64,000 bases of DNA from contig NZ_FQZQ01000017.1 of NCBI RefSeq assembly GCF_900142085.1, positions 32,197-96,196 of the forward strand, given 5' to 3'. Shown here piece by piece: positions 16,478-25,089 of the stretch. How positions within the stretch are numbered: the first letter of the stretch is position 1; every line of letters begins with the position of its first letter. Position numbers and translations under genes: made by a program. The notes beneath the pieces are model-generated. The model saw only the letters and a program-made list of their open reading frames with translations, was not told the DNA's origin and made no database searches. This stretch comes from Shimia gijangensis. GTDB lineage: Bacteria; Pseudomonadota; Alphaproteobacteria; Rhodobacterales; Rhodobacteraceae.

Positions 16478-16507
16478 CGGGCCATCCTTGGGTGGCCCGT
16501 TTTTTGT
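16478..16507 (+). terminator. Intrinsic terminator after soxF
   Basis: Stem CGGGCCA / TGGCCCG with an 8-base loop followed by six T residues, 19 bp after the soxF stop. It closes the soxBCDEF transcript. Confidence 0.93.
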
Positions 16508-16567
16508 TCAAGTGATTTTTCGGTGTACAGGCACCGTTCCAATGGCGTCCCGCCGGGCTATTTGAAA

Positions 16568-16621
16568 TTGTACAAAACGGTTATTTTGGCCCTGAGTTTT
16601 GTACAAAACGGTCAAAACGCC
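16568..16621 (+). repeat. Copy 1 of a 54-bp element with two TTGTACAAAACGG repeats
   Basis: Two direct TTGTACAAAACGG copies (16568-16580 and 16599-16611, 31 bp apart) followed by TCAAAACGCC. Each contains the palindrome TTGTACAA; the second extends to the 14-bp perfect palindrome GTTTTGTACAAAAC. A matching element lies in reverse orientation at 63208-63262. It is about 190-245 bp upstream of clpP, downstream of the soxF terminator. Function unknown; probably a protein-binding site. Confidence 0.75.
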
Positions 16622-16812
16622 GGAATTCTCGCATGTTGAGCGGATTTCACTCAGAGGGGTTTGGCCGTAAAAGAGGCATGAACAAGGACACAAGTTCACC
16701 TAATGTTAATCTTATTTTCGCTAGCTGCCCTTGCAGCCCCCAAACGCCAACACTAAGACTCGTTCTGTAGGCTTTGGCCACGTGGACGGACGCGAACAAC
16801 AGGCAGGCGGAT

Positions 16813-17445
16813 ATGAACGACCCAATCGACACATATATGAATACACTCGTGCCCATGGTGGTGGAACAGACCAGCCGTGGTGAGCGCGCTTACGATATTT
16901 TTTCGCGTCTTTTGAAAGAGCGGATTATTTTCCTCAGTGGTCCGGTGCACGACGGCATGTCGAGCCTGATCGTGGCGCAGTTGTTGCACCTTGAGGCCGA
17001 AAATCCGGCGAAAGAGATTTCGATGTATATCAATTCACCCGGTGGTGTGGTGACATCCGGCCTCTCGATCTATGACACAATGCAGTACATCAAACCCAAG
17101 GTCTCAACGCTTGTGATTGGTCAGGCGGCCTCGATGGGCTCGCTATTGCTGACTGCTGGTGAGCAGGGCATGCGTTTTTCGCTACCGAACTCTCGCGTAA
17201 TGGTGCACCAACCTTCTGGTGGCTATCAGGGGCAGGCGACGGACATCATGATCCACGCGCAGGAAACCCAAAAGCTGAAAACCCGCCTGAACGAGATTTA
17301 CGTGCGCCACACCGGCCAAAAACTGAAAGCTGTCGAAGCTGCGCTTGAGCGCGACAATTTCATGTCGCCAGAAGAGGCCAAAGAATGGGGCCTTATTGAC
17401 GAAATCGTCGAAAGCCGCGCCAAAGGCGACGACGAAGAAACCTGA
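16813..17445 (+). CDS. clpP: ATP-dependent Clp protease proteolytic subunit ClpP
   Basis: Serine protease of 210 residues forming the tetradecameric chamber used by ClpX and ClpA. Catalytic triad: Ser107 (GQAASMGS), His132 (MVHQPSGG) and Asp181. The start at 16813 gives the standard [19 protein letters not shown]-terminus and has an AGGCAGG site; an extension to 16774 is not conserved. ClpX follows 122 bp downstream with a hairpin in the gap. Confidence 0.98.
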   Translation: MNDPIDTYMNTLVPMVVEQTSRGERAYDIFSRLLKERIIFLSGPVHDGMSSLIVAQLLHLEAENPAKEISMYINSPGGVVTSGLSIYDTMQYIKPKVSTLVIGQAASMGSLLLTAGEQGMRFSLPNSRVMVHQPSGGYQGQATDIMIHAQETQKLKTRLNEIYVRHTGQKLKAVEAALERDNFMSPEEAKEWGLIDEIVESRAKGDDEET

Positions 17446-17453
17446 TATTGAAG

Positions 17454-17484
17454 CGCCCTGATGTGACCGCATCAGGGCACTTTC
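17454..17484 (+). terminator. Hairpin between clpP and clpX
   Basis: Nine-bp stem GCCCTGATG / CATCAGGGC, 6-base loop, followed by a weak T-rich stretch (ACTTTCC). It may partly terminate clpP transcripts and lower clpX readthrough. Confidence 0.5.
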
Positions 17485-17567
17485 CACATTGTACTCGGAT
17501 TGTGGCTGGCCTAAGCTGCCCGGGACGCGACGGCGCAGACCAATAATGGGAGCCCGAAAGGACTGAC

Positions 17568-18830
17568 ATGGCAAGCAATTCCGGGGATAGCAAAAACACT
17601 CTGTACTGCAGTTTTTGCGGCAAGAGTCAGCATGAAGTGCGCAAACTGATTGCTGGACCGACAGTATTCATCTGTGATGAATGTGTCGAGCTTTGCATGG
17701 ATATCATCCGTGAAGAGACAAAAGCGAGCGGCCTCAAAGCGTCCGAGGGCGTGCCAACTCCGATGGATATCTGCACTGTTCTGGACGACTATGTCATTGG
17801 TCAGGCGATGGCGAAACGGGTTCTGTCCGTGGCTGTGCACAACCATTACAAACGCCTAAATCATGCGCAAAAATCCGGCGATATTGAGCTGGCGAAATCC
17901 AACATTATGCTGATCGGCCCGACAGGGTGCGGTAAAACGCTGCTCGCCCAGACGCTGGCGCGAATTCTGGATGTGCCTTTCACAATGGCCGATGCCACCA
18001 CACTGACCGAAGCCGGTTATGTTGGCGAAGACGTTGAGAACATTATCCTGAAACTGCTACAGTCGTCGGAATACAATGTTGAACGCGCCCAGCGCGGCAT
18101 TGTTTACATTGACGAAGTCGACAAGATCACCCGCAAATCCGAAAACCCGTCGATCACGCGTGACGTGTCGGGGGAGGGCGTTCAGCAGGCCTTGCTGAAA
18201 CTGATGGAAGGCACGGTTGCATCTGTGCCACCGCAAGGTGGGCGCAAGCATCCGCAGCAGGAGTTCCTGCAGGTCGACACCACCAACATTCTGTTCATCT
18301 GCGGCGGGGCCTTTGCCGGTCTTGACCGGATCATTGCTCAGCGCGGCAAAGGCTCGGCGATGGGCTTTGGGGCAGATGTGCGTGGCGATGATGAACGCGG
18401 CGTGGGCGAGATTTTTCAGGATCTGGAACCAGAGGATCTTTTGAAATTCGGTTTGATCCCGGAATTTGTTGGCCGTTTGCCCGTTCTGGCAACGCTGGAA
18501 GATCTGGACGAAGACGCGCTGGTGACCATTCTGACCGAGCCCAAGAACGCTTTGGTCAAACAGTATCAACGCCTGTTCGAATTGGAAGATGCACAGCTGA
18601 CCTTTACGGATGATGCCCTGAGCGCAATCGCCAAACGTGCGATTGAACGCAAAACGGGTGCGCGTGGTTTGCGGTCGATTCTGGAAGAAATATTGCTCGA
18701 TACAATGTTTGAACTTCCCGGCATGGACAGCGTGACCGAGGTGGTGGTCAACGAAGAGGCCGTTGTCTCTGATGCTCAGCCACTGATGATCCACGCAGAT
18801 GCAGAAAAAGAACCTGCCAACGTGGGTTAG
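17568..18830 (+). CDS. clpX: ATP-dependent Clp protease ATP-binding subunit ClpX
   Basis: AAA+ unfoldase of 420 residues that selects substrates for ClpP. N-terminal C4 zinc finger (Cys14, Cys17, Cys36, Cys39), Walker A GPTGCGKT near residue 124, Walker [11 protein letters not shown] near 180 and pore loop GYVGED. Near the C-terminus lies the conserved [10 protein letters not shown] region. In alphaproteobacteria ClpXP degrades cell-cycle regulators such as CtrA. A terminator follows after 23 bp. Confidence 0.98.
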   Translation: MASNSGDSKNTLYCSFCGKSQHEVRKLIAGPTVFICDECVELCMDIIREETKASGLKASEGVPTPMDICTVLDDYVIGQAMAKRVLSVAVHNHYKRLNHAQKSGDIELAKSNIMLIGPTGCGKTLLAQTLARILDVPFTMADATTLTEAGYVGEDVENIILKLLQSSEYNVERAQRGIVYIDEVDKITRKSENPSITRDVSGEGVQQALLKLMEGTVASVPPQGGRKHPQQEFLQVDTTNILFICGGAFAGLDRIIAQRGKGSAMGFGADVRGDDERGVGEIFQDLEPEDLLKFGLIPEFVGRLPVLATLEDLDEDALVTILTEPKNALVKQYQRLFELEDAQLTFTDDALSAIAKRAIERKTGARGLRSILEEILLDTMFELPGMDSVTEVVVNEEAVVSDAQPLMIHADAEKEPANVG

Positions 18831-18853
18831 GCGGAAAATAACCAAATCAACAG

Positions 18854-18880
18854 GGGTGGGCAATTTGTCCGCCCTTTTTC
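18854..18880 (+). terminator. Intrinsic terminator after clpX
   Basis: Stem GGGTGGGC / GTCCGCCC (two wobble pairs) with a short loop and a TTTTT tract, 23 bp past the clpX stop. Confidence 0.75.
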
Positions 18881-18947
18881 GTAGTCTGCCATACTGGACC
18901 TTTGTCCACGAATGGGGCATACGGGGTATGAATTTGCGGAGGCATCC

Positions 18948-19334
18948 ATGGGTATTCTGAGCTCGATCAACAGCGTTTTCACCTGGTGGCATGGCGCCAC
19001 TTTGAACACCAAGCTTTTCACTCGTCGCAAGGGTGTGAAAGTTGGCGAGGACGCGCAGGGCAACAGCTATTATCGCACCAAAGATGACAGCAAACGCTGG
19101 GTGATCTTTGCAGGCGACGTCGAAGCAACACGCGTCAACCCCGATTGGCACGGCTGGCTGCACCGCACCTATGACGAAACACCAGACGACAAGCCTCTGG
19201 TCCACAAGGATTGGGAAAAACCACATCAGGAGAACCTGAGTGGCACCGCGATGGCCTATGCGCCGGCAGGCTCGATTCGTAAAGCCGCAGCGCCCGCCGC
19301 CCGCAGCGATTACGAAGCCTGGGTGCCGGAATAA
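18948..19334 (+). CDS. NDUFA12-family NADH:ubiquinone oxidoreductase accessory subunit
   Basis: Protein of 128 residues homologous to mitochondrial complex I subunit NDUFA12 (B17.2), one of the supernumerary subunits shared by alphaproteobacteria and mitochondria. Diagnostic segments are SVFTWWHGATLNTKLFTRR, the RWVIFAGDVEATRVNPDWHGWLH core and YEAWVPE at the end. ATG at 18948 has a GCGGAGG ribosome site; an earlier in-frame start at 18912 lacks one. It precedes an MlaD-like gene and a DUF2155 gene, the usual Rhodobacterales order. Confidence 0.93.
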   Translation: MGILSSINSVFTWWHGATLNTKLFTRRKGVKVGEDAQGNSYYRTKDDSKRWVIFAGDVEATRVNPDWHGWLHRTYDETPDDKPLVHKDWEKPHQENLSGTAMAYAPAGSIRKAAAPAARSDYEAWVPE

Positions 19335-19343
19335 GACTGGACC

Positions 19344-19793
19344 ATGTCGGCTGTTCGCACTGAAATCACCGTTGGGGCGGGCGTTGTAGCGGTTGCTATT
19401 GGCTTTCTGGTTTATGCTGGGCAAGTCAGCGGCTTTTCATCTTCGACCACAGGGTATCCGTTGACCGCGTCGTTCCGCTCGCTTGAGGGCGTTTCTGTGG
19501 GCACTGATGTGCGGCTGGCCGGGGTCAAGATTGGTTCTGTAACAAATGTCACGCTCAATCCTCAGACTTTTCGTGCGGACACTGAGTTTTCGGTTTTGAA
19601 CGGTATCGAACTGCCGGATGACAGCGCGATTGTGATCTCTTCCGAAGGTCTTCTTGGCGGTAATTTCGTGGAAATCCTGCCGGGTGGGTCACCGTTCAAT
19701 CTTGAATCTGGCGCTGAAATTGAAGACACCCAAGGGGCCGTCAGCCTGATCGGCCTGTTGATGAAATTTGTGTCTGGCGGAGACGGCGAATGA
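19344..19793 (+). CDS. mlaD: MlaD/MCE-domain protein of outer-membrane lipid trafficking
   Basis: Protein of 149 residues with one N-terminal transmembrane helix (about 10-27) and a single MCE domain (LTASFRSLEGVSVGTDVRLAG ... GLLGGNFVEI). MlaD binds phospholipid in the periplasm and couples to the MlaFEB ABC complex for outer-membrane lipid asymmetry. The other mla genes are not in this window. It overlaps the DUF2155 gene by 4 bp. Confidence 0.9.
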   Translation: MSAVRTEITVGAGVVAVAIGFLVYAGQVSGFSSSTTGYPLTASFRSLEGVSVGTDVRLAGVKIGSVTNVTLNPQTFRADTEFSVLNGIELPDDSAIVISSEGLLGGNFVEILPGGSPFNLESGAEIEDTQGAVSLIGLLMKFVSGGDGE

Positions 19794-20293
19794 TCCGCGC
19801 CGCAATTTGCTTGATGTGTGCCGCCGGAATGGCTGCTGCACAAAGTGAGATTACGGTCGAAACACTCGATTTTGATTCCGGCCCGCAAATCATCGTTGTT
19901 CCGCAACAACCCGAAGTGTTTTCGCTGCAGCGCGATCTTGGTGTTGTGACGTCTGAGGTTGCGACGCCAGCGATCAAAGGCGATGGCGCGATGCTGCGTG
20001 GCCTCGACAAGTTGAACGGTCAGGTCGTCGATATAGAGCTGGAGAACGGCTACAGCGTGACCTTTGGTGACTTGCGTGTTGATCTGGCTGAATGCCGATA
20101 TCCGGAAGATAACGCAGCAGGAGAAGGCTATGCTTTTCTGACCATCTATGATGGGCAAGAGGCTGTTGATCCGTTGTTTCAGGGATGGATGGTGGCTTCA
20201 TCCCCGGCGCTGAGCGCATTGGATCACGCGCGATTTGATATTTGGGTGCTGCGCTGCAAAGCGACGCCTTCGGCGGAAACTGCGTCTGAGTAA
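19790..20293 (+). CDS. DUF2155 domain-containing periplasmic protein
   Basis: Protein of 167 residues with a signal peptide (cleaved near AAA, about residue 16) and a C-terminal DUF2155 domain (MLRGLDKLNGQVVDIELENG ... RVDLAECRYPEDNAAGEGYAFL). This family is found in alphaproteobacteria next to complex I accessory and mla genes; function unknown. Two cysteines near 101 and 161 could form a disulfide. Its last 70 bp overlap the 3' end of aat on the other strand. Confidence 0.87.
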   Translation: MIRAAICLMCAAGMAAAQSEITVETLDFDSGPQIIVVPQQPEVFSLQRDLGVVTSEVATPAIKGDGAMLRGLDKLNGQVVDIELENGYSVTFGDLRVDLAECRYPEDNAAGEGYAFLTIYDGQEAVDPLFQGWMVASSPALSALDHARFDIWVLRCKATPSAETASE

Positions 20294-20895
20294 GTCAACG
20301 TAGCGGTGCCTTTTTGCGCCTCTTTCAGCAAGGTGTGATACTCTTCCCGGCTGATTTCAACCGCTCCCAGCGTTGCCAAATGCGGTGTGATGAATTGTGC
20401 GTCGAACAGCGTAAAGCCATTCAAATTCAACAATTCCATCAGCCATGCCAGTGCAATTTTCGACGCATTGGGGGTGCGAGAGAACATACTTTCCCCAAAA
20501 AATGCAGTACCCAACGTCACCCCATACACACCGCCAACCAGTTTTGAATCTTGCCAGATTTCTATGGAATGTGCCCGTCGTTGGGCGTGTAACACACTGT
20601 AAAGGCACCTGATTGTTCCGTTTATCCAGGTGTCCGTACGGTCAGCGCAGCCGTCTACCACCCCTTCAAAATCATGATCGACGGTGATGTTGTAGGCTTG
20701 GGCACGGATCGCCTTGGCCAGAGACCGCGACACGTGAAACCCGGCGAGCGGAAAAATGCCCCTCCGGTGTGGATCAACCCAAAAAATCTCGGGATCATCG
20801 CGGTGTTCAGACATGGGGAATATCCCCATGGAATAGGCGCGCATCAACAGGTCGGGGGTAATCTCGTCCTGCCAGGGATGCGCGCCATGAGCCAT
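20224..20895 (-). CDS. aat: Leucyl/phenylalanyl-tRNA--protein transferase
   Basis: N-end rule enzyme of 223 residues that adds Leu or Phe to proteins with N-terminal Arg/Lys, marking them for ClpAP. Typical core: YSMGIFPM near the N-terminus, WVDPHRRGIFPL, WINGTI and the HSIEIWQDSKLVGGVYGV plus GESMFSRTPNASK motifs. Its stop overlaps the start codon position of the region 5' to accC by one base. It overlaps the convergent DUF2155 gene by 70 bp. Confidence 0.96.
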   Translation of the reverse strand: MAHGAHPWQDEITPDLLMRAYSMGIFPMSEHRDDPEIFWVDPHRRGIFPLAGFHVSRSLAKAIRAQAYNITVDHDFEGVVDGCADRTDTWINGTIRCLYSVLHAQRRAHSIEIWQDSKLVGGVYGVTLGTAFFGESMFSRTPNASKIALAWLMELLNLNGFTLFDAQFITPHLATLGAVEISREEYHTLLKEAQKGTATLTYSDAVSAEGVALQRSTQISNRA

Positions 20896-22247
20896 CAGCC
20901 CTCGGCCAGATTGGTTTCCAGCCAGTGTTCCAACCAGTGGATGTTATAGTTGCCGGTATGAATATCATCCTCGGCCAGAAGGGCGTGGAACAAAGGCACA
21001 GTGGTGTCCACACCATCCACAATCAACTCACCCAAAGCCCGGTTCAAACGCGCCAGCGCTTCAGGTCTGTCGCGGCCATGCACGATCAGTTTGCCAATCA
21101 ACGAGTCATAGAAAGGTGGGATAGTATACCCGTCATAGAGGGCAGAATCCATCCGAACCCCCAAGCCACCGGGTGCGTGATACTGAGATATCCGACCTGG
21201 GCAGGGCGTGAAGTTCGGCAAGCGTTCAGCGTTGATACGGACCTCAATAGAGTGGCCATTAATCTCCAGATCATCTTGCGTGAACGACATGGGCATGCCT
21301 TCGGCCACCCGGATTTGTTCACGAACCAGATCGACGCCAAAAATGGCTTCGGTCACCGGGTGTTCCACCTGAAGGCGGGTGTTCATTTCGATGAAATAGA
21401 ACTCACCTTTTTCGTAAAGGAACTCGATCGTGCCCGCACCAATATAGTTGATGTTGGCGCAGGCATCTGCACAGACTTTGCCGATGGCTGCCCGCTCTTC
21501 GGGCGAAATCGCCGGACCGGGCGCTTCTTCGAACACCTTCTGGTGGCGGCGTTGCAAAGAACAATCACGCTCACCAAGATGAACGGCGTTGCCTTTGCCA
21601 TCTCCAAAAACCTGAATTTCGATATGGCGCGGTGTTGTCAGGTATTTTTCGATGTAGACTTCGTCGTTGCCAAAGTTCGATTTGCCCTCGGCACGGGCGG
21701 TTTGAAAAGCGCTTTTCATCTCTTCGGCGCTACCCGCAACTTTCATGCCTTTACCACCGCCGCCAGCTGTGGCTTTGATGATGACCGGATAACCGAATTC
21801 TTCACCAATCTTCAAAGCGGATTCCAGATCAGGCACGCCGCCATCGCTGCCGGGAACACAAGGCACGCCAAGCGCCTTCATCGTGTCTTTGGCGGTGATC
21901 TTGTCGCCCATGACTCGGATGTGTTCGGCTGTAGGGCCAATAAACGTCAGATCGTGGTCTTCAATGATCTGCACGAAATTCGCGTTTTCCGACAAAAAGC
22001 CATAGCCTGGATGGATCGCTTGCGCGCCGGTGATTTCGCAGGCCGCGATCAAAGCGGCCATGTTGAGATAGCTTTCCGTACCGGGTGGTGGCCCGATACA
22101 CACCGCTTCGTCCGCCATGCGCACATGCATAGCGTCGGCATCGGCGGTCGAATGTACTGCAACCGACTTGATGCCCATTTCGCGGCATGCACGGATCACG
22201 CGCAGAGCGATTTCTCCGCGGTTTGCGATTAGGATTTTATCAAACAT
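20895..22247 (-). CDS. accC: Acetyl-CoA carboxylase biotin carboxylase subunit AccC
   Basis: ATP-grasp enzyme of 450 residues that carboxylates biotin on AccB in the first step of fatty-acid synthesis. N-terminus [23 protein letters not shown]-binding glycine loop [12 protein letters not shown] near 159-170, and the active-site [14 protein letters not shown] near 287. It lies 9 bp downstream of accB, forming the usual accBC operon, with aat attached behind it. Confidence 0.98.
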   Translation of the reverse strand: MFDKILIANRGEIALRVIRACREMGIKSVAVHSTADADAMHVRMADEAVCIGPPPGTESYLNMAALIAACEITGAQAIHPGYGFLSENANFVQIIEDHDLTFIGPTAEHIRVMGDKITAKDTMKALGVPCVPGSDGGVPDLESALKIGEEFGYPVIIKATAGGGGKGMKVAGSAEEMKSAFQTARAEGKSNFGNDEVYIEKYLTTPRHIEIQVFGDGKGNAVHLGERDCSLQRRHQKVFEEAPGPAISPEERAAIGKVCADACANINYIGAGTIEFLYEKGEFYFIEMNTRLQVEHPVTEAIFGVDLVREQIRVAEGMPMSFTQDDLEINGHSIEVRINAERLPNFTPCPGRISQYHAPGGLGVRMDSALYDGYTIPPFYDSLIGKLIVHGRDRPEALARLNRALGELIVDGVDTTVPLFHALLAEDDIHTGNYNIHWLEHWLETNLAEG

Positions 22248-22256
22248 ATCAGCCCC

Positions 22257-22757
22257 TTATTCGATGATGACCAAGGGTGCGCCATATTCCACAGTGTCGC
22301 CGTCTCCAACCAGAACCCGCTTCACAGTGCCGGATTTAGGAGCCGGAATGTGGTTCATGGTTTTCATGGCCTCAACGATCAGGATTGTGTCGCCTTCGGA
22401 CACCTGAGTGCCAACGCTTACGAATGCGGGCGCGCCAGGTTCAGCCTGCATGTAGACAGTGCCAACCATCGGAGACGTGACCGCGCCGGGGTGGCTGGCG
22501 GGATCATCTTCACTGGTTGAAGCTGCAGGTGCTGCGGCAGCCGTAGGGGCAGGAGCAGCAGGAGCGGCAGCGACAGGGGCAGCCGCTGGGGCCATGACAG
22601 TTGTTGCGATCTGGTGTTGGCGGCTGACGCGTACGTTCAAGCTATCGTCGGATCCGTACTCGCGCATGACTTCCAATTCGGTCAGGTCATTTTCCCGCAG
22701 AAGTTCAGCCAAGGCCTGAATGAAGGCAACGTCGTTGTCGTGGTTCTTTTTGCTCAT
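22257..22757 (-). CDS. accB: Acetyl-CoA carboxylase biotin carboxyl carrier protein AccB
   Basis: Carrier of 166 residues. The C-terminal biotinyl domain has EAMKTMNHIPAP, where the Lys is biotinylated. The N-terminal helical domain is joined by an Ala/Pro-rich linker at about 55-83. First gene of accBC-aat on the minus strand. The 172-bp gap to the next gene upstream presumably carries the promoter. Confidence 0.97.
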   Translation of the reverse strand: MSKKNHDNDVAFIQALAELLRENDLTELEVMREYGSDDSLNVRVSRQHQIATTVMAPAAAPVAAAPAAPAPTAAAAPAASTSEDDPASHPGAVTSPMVGTVYMQAEPGAPAFVSVGTQVSEGDTILIVEAMKTMNHIPAPKSGTVKRVLVGDGDTVEYGAPLVIIE

Positions 22758-22929
22758 GTTTCTCTGTCCTCTTCAGCGCTTCGCCGCGCAATGTGAGTCT
22801 ATTTTGGTTTCCCTTGCGTCGGGTTATATGGCATCCCAGCGTCCGTGAAAAGCGCACTTGCATTCTGACTATCTGGGGATGATCACGCAGATTTCGAGGG
22901 CAAAGCGCCTAGAATGGTGAACAACATGT

Positions 22930-23472
22930 CTAAAGCGGCATGCCAGATAGTTTCGCCACCAACTCAGCCAGCTTTCGCGCGCCGAATTTACGTAAAAGCC
23001 GGGCGCGGTATTCTTCCACGGTTCTGTAGGATAATTTTAACTCCAGACCGATTTCTTTGCTGGTCATCCCACGGCAGGTTAGAATCGCAACTTCGCGTTC
23101 TCGTTGCGTGAGCTCGACGATGGGGCGATCTTCGGAAAGGTCTGCAAAACTCCAGACACTTTTCTGAAAAGGGTCTTTCGGCGTCGTCGACTGGCCGCGG
23201 GTCCGGCACCAAAACAAAGACCCATCGCGGCGGCGCATCACACGTTCATCGTTGTAACGTCCGGTCTTTTGGATCGCGGTGTAAACTTTGACGCCGATGG
23301 TGCGAAAATCCTTTTCTGACGCATAAAAATCCGCCAAAGACCGCTCTTCACAATCTGCAGGGTCAGCTCGAAACATCGCCCCAAATGCCTGATTACAACG
23401 CACAATGGTGCGGTTTTCCAGAACAGCCAGCCCGATCGGCGCGTGTTCGAATGCGATTGCGTCCAGTTCCAT
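22930..23472 (-). CDS. PAS-LuxR family transcriptional regulator
   Basis: Regulator of about 180 residues: a PAS domain (roughly 3-110, IAFEHAPIGLAVLENRTIV ... FYASEKDFRTIG) and a LuxR HTH (ELTQREREVAILTCRGMTSKEIG ... RTVEEYRARLLRKFGA). The PAS domain would sense a small ligand or redox state; there is no receiver or autoinducer domain. Start is uncertain: ATG at 23472 gives a normal PAS N-terminus, while the frame stays open to a GTG at 23538; neither has a good ribosome site. Lies downstream of the CoA-transferase genes and upstream of accB on the same strand. Confidence 0.85.
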   Translation of the reverse strand: MELDAIAFEHAPIGLAVLENRTIVRCNQAFGAMFRADPADCEERSLADFYASEKDFRTIGVKVYTAIQKTGRYNDERVMRRRDGSLFWCRTRGQSTTPKDPFQKSVWSFADLSEDRPIVELTQREREVAILTCRGMTSKEIGLELKLSYRTVEEYRARLLRKFGARKLAELVAKLSGMPL

Positions 23473-23549
23473 GGTTCTAGATGTGCACAATGCAGAACAA
23501 AGGCCAACCCCTGAGATCCGAATTGCAGGTGATCGCACCTGTTAGAAAA

Positions 23550-23576
23550 TGAAAAAGCCCGGCGCGTTGGCCGGGC
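23550..23576 (-). terminator. Intrinsic terminator after scoB
   Basis: On the minus strand, stem GCCCGGC / GCCGGGC with 6-base loop followed by TTTTT, 24 bp after the scoB stop. Confidence 0.9.
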
Positions 23577-23599
23577 AATCTCGTTTGAACGGGCAGGTC

Positions 23600-24229
23600 T
23601 TAGTTGACCAAAGTTGCCTCGGTCGCAGCGCGGAACTCTTCCTCGCTCACGCCATCGGCCAATTCGACCAACTTCAAGCCACCTTCAACCACGTCCATCA
23701 CGCCAAGGTTGGTGATGATGCGATCAACAACGCCTCTGCCTGTCAGCGGCAAGGTGCATTCTTTCAACACTTTGGAAACACCGTGTTTGTTGGCGTGATC
23801 CATCACCACAACAACGCGGCCAACACCAGCCACCAGATCCATCGCGCCGCCCATGCCCTTGACCAGCTTGCCGGGGATCATCCAGTTGGCGAGATCGCCG
23901 TTTTCGGCCACTTCCATCGCGCCAAGGATCGCCATGGCAATCTTACCACCACGGATCATGGCGAAAGATTGTGCGCTGTCAAAATAGGCGGTTTGCGGCA
24001 GTTCAGTGATGGTTTGCTTGCCTGCGTTGATCAGGTCTGCATCCTCTTCTCCCTCATAAGGGAAGGGGCCCATGCCGAGCATGCCGTTCTCGGATTGCAG
24101 TGTGACTTCAACACCTTCCGGGATGTAGTTTGACACCAGTGTCGGAATGCCGATGCCAAGATTCACATACCAGCCGTCTTGCAGTTCCTGTGCCGCGCGT
24201 GCGGCCATTTGGTTACGATCCCAAGCCAT
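23600..24229 (-). CDS. scoB: 3-oxoacid CoA-transferase subunit B
   Basis: Beta subunit (209 residues) of succinyl-CoA:3-ketoacid or acetoacetate CoA-transferase, moving CoA to acetoacetate for ketone-body or PHB-derived carbon use. Catalytic glutamate in [12 protein letters not shown], with the GIGIPTLV N-terminal signature. It abuts scoA (shared base at 24229), forming an operon closed by the terminator at 23550-23576. Confidence 0.95.
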   Translation of the reverse strand: MAWDRNQMAARAAQELQDGWYVNLGIGIPTLVSNYIPEGVEVTLQSENGMLGMGPFPYEGEEDADLINAGKQTITELPQTAYFDSAQSFAMIRGGKIAMAILGAMEVAENGDLANWMIPGKLVKGMGGAMDLVAGVGRVVVVMDHANKHGVSKVLKECTLPLTGRGVVDRIITNLGVMDVVEGGLKLVELADGVSEEEFRAATEATLVN

Positions 24230-24951
24230 TACGAAGTCTCCTTCTGACGAACGGTGCGCTGTTCGATGCGCTTTTCGTGATCGCCCTTGATGATGCGGTT
24301 CACATAGATGCCGGGCAGGTGGATTGAGTCCGGGTCAAGCGATCCGGTCGGCACAATCTCTTCCACTTCGACAACGCAGATTTTGCCGCAAGTGGCTGCT
24401 GGAGCGTTAAAGTTACGCGCGGTTTTGCGGAACACGAGGTTGCCGGTCTCATCGGCTTTCCATGCCTTAACAATGGCCAGATCGGCAAAGATGCCTTCTT
24501 CCATGATGTAGTCTTCCATGGCGCCGTCTTGGCCAGTCGGAAACTGTTTTTCAAACTTTCCGTCAGCAATCACTGTGCCCACGCCAGTCTTGGTGAAAAA
24601 GCCCGGAATACCAGCACCACCGGCGCGCATGCGCTCGGCCAATGTGCCTTGGGGATTGAACTCAAGCTCAAGCTCGCCGGACAAATACTGACGCATAAAC
24701 TCGGCGTTTTCGCCCACGTAGGACGAAATCATTTTGCTGACCTGTTTGGTCTGCAACAGGATGCCGATGCCAAAATCATCGACGCCTGCGTTGTTTGACG
24801 CAAAGGTCAGGTTTTTGACGCCCGATTGTTTGATCGCTTCGAGAAGCAGTTCAGGGATGCCGCACAGACCGAACCCGCCAGAGGCGATGAACATGTCGTC
24901 TGTCAGCAGCCCGTCGAGTGCCTCAGTGGCATTCGCATAGACTTTTTTCAT
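24229..24951 (-). CDS. scoA: 3-oxoacid CoA-transferase subunit A
   Basis: Alpha subunit (240 residues) of the heterodimeric CoA-transferase. Signature [18 protein letters not shown] near residue 20-37, and [13 protein letters not shown] with the family asparagine loop. Lies upstream of scoB with which it shares one base. A 26-bp inverted repeat 82 bp upstream may be its operator. Confidence 0.95.
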   Translation of the reverse strand: MKKVYANATEALDGLLTDDMFIASGGFGLCGIPELLLEAIKQSGVKNLTFASNNAGVDDFGIGILLQTKQVSKMISSYVGENAEFMRQYLSGELELEFNPQGTLAERMRAGGAGIPGFFTKTGVGTVIADGKFEKQFPTGQDGAMEDYIMEEGIFADLAIVKAWKADETGNLVFRKTARNFNAPAATCGKICVVEVEEIVPTGSLDPDSIHLPGIYVNRIIKGDHEKRIEQRTVRQKETS

Positions 24952-25032
24952 GGAATTCTCCCTTCAATTCGGAATTGAAGCCGTTTTGACGGGGCACCCT
25001 GTCAGAGTCAATCTTTGTGGGCGATGCGCGTA

Positions 25033-25058
25033 TTACTACGGGTGATGATACGTAGTAA
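25033..25058. promoter_or_regulatory. Inverted repeat upstream of scoA
   Basis: TTACTACG-N10-CGTAGTAA, 8-bp perfect arms, in the topA-scoA gap. It sits 82 bp before the scoA start and overlaps the T-run side of the topA terminator, so it is well placed to be an operator for scoAB. The cognate regulator is unknown; the nearby PAS-LuxR protein is only a candidate. Confidence 0.5.
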
Positions 25059-25083
25059 AAAGCCCCGCCAAGTTGGCAGGGCC
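25057..25083 (-). terminator. Intrinsic terminator after topA
   Basis: On the minus strand, stem GCCCTGCC / GGCGGGGC (one wobble) with a 5-base loop and TTTTT, starting 7 bp past the topA stop. Confidence 0.88.
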
Positions 25084-25089
25084 ATTATC

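Larger units (their letters stand above)
16459..16812. other. Gene-free region between soxF and clpP
   Basis: This 354-bp stretch has no convincing ORF. It holds the soxF terminator, the 54-bp TTGTACAAA element (16568-16621) and, presumably, the clpP promoter. A CCCTTG at 16728-16733 could be the -35 of a heat-shock (RpoH) promoter, since clpP is commonly heat-inducible, but no matching -10 is clear. The clpP ribosome site AGGCAGG is at 16801-16807. Confidence 0.6.

Noticed and set aside
16728..16757. RpoH promoter for clpP
   Set aside because: CCCTTG resembles a heat-shock -35 but no acceptable -10 follows at the right distance; mentioned only inside the gap description.
18057..19424. 455-codon minus-strand frame opposite clpX and the NDUFA12 gene
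   Set aside because: Crosses two real plus-strand genes and their terminator; composition of an antisense shadow.
20925..22232. 435-codon plus-strand frame antisense to accC
   Set aside because: Shadow of a conserved gene with GC-rich codon positions; its protein has no resemblance to any family, while accC is unambiguous.
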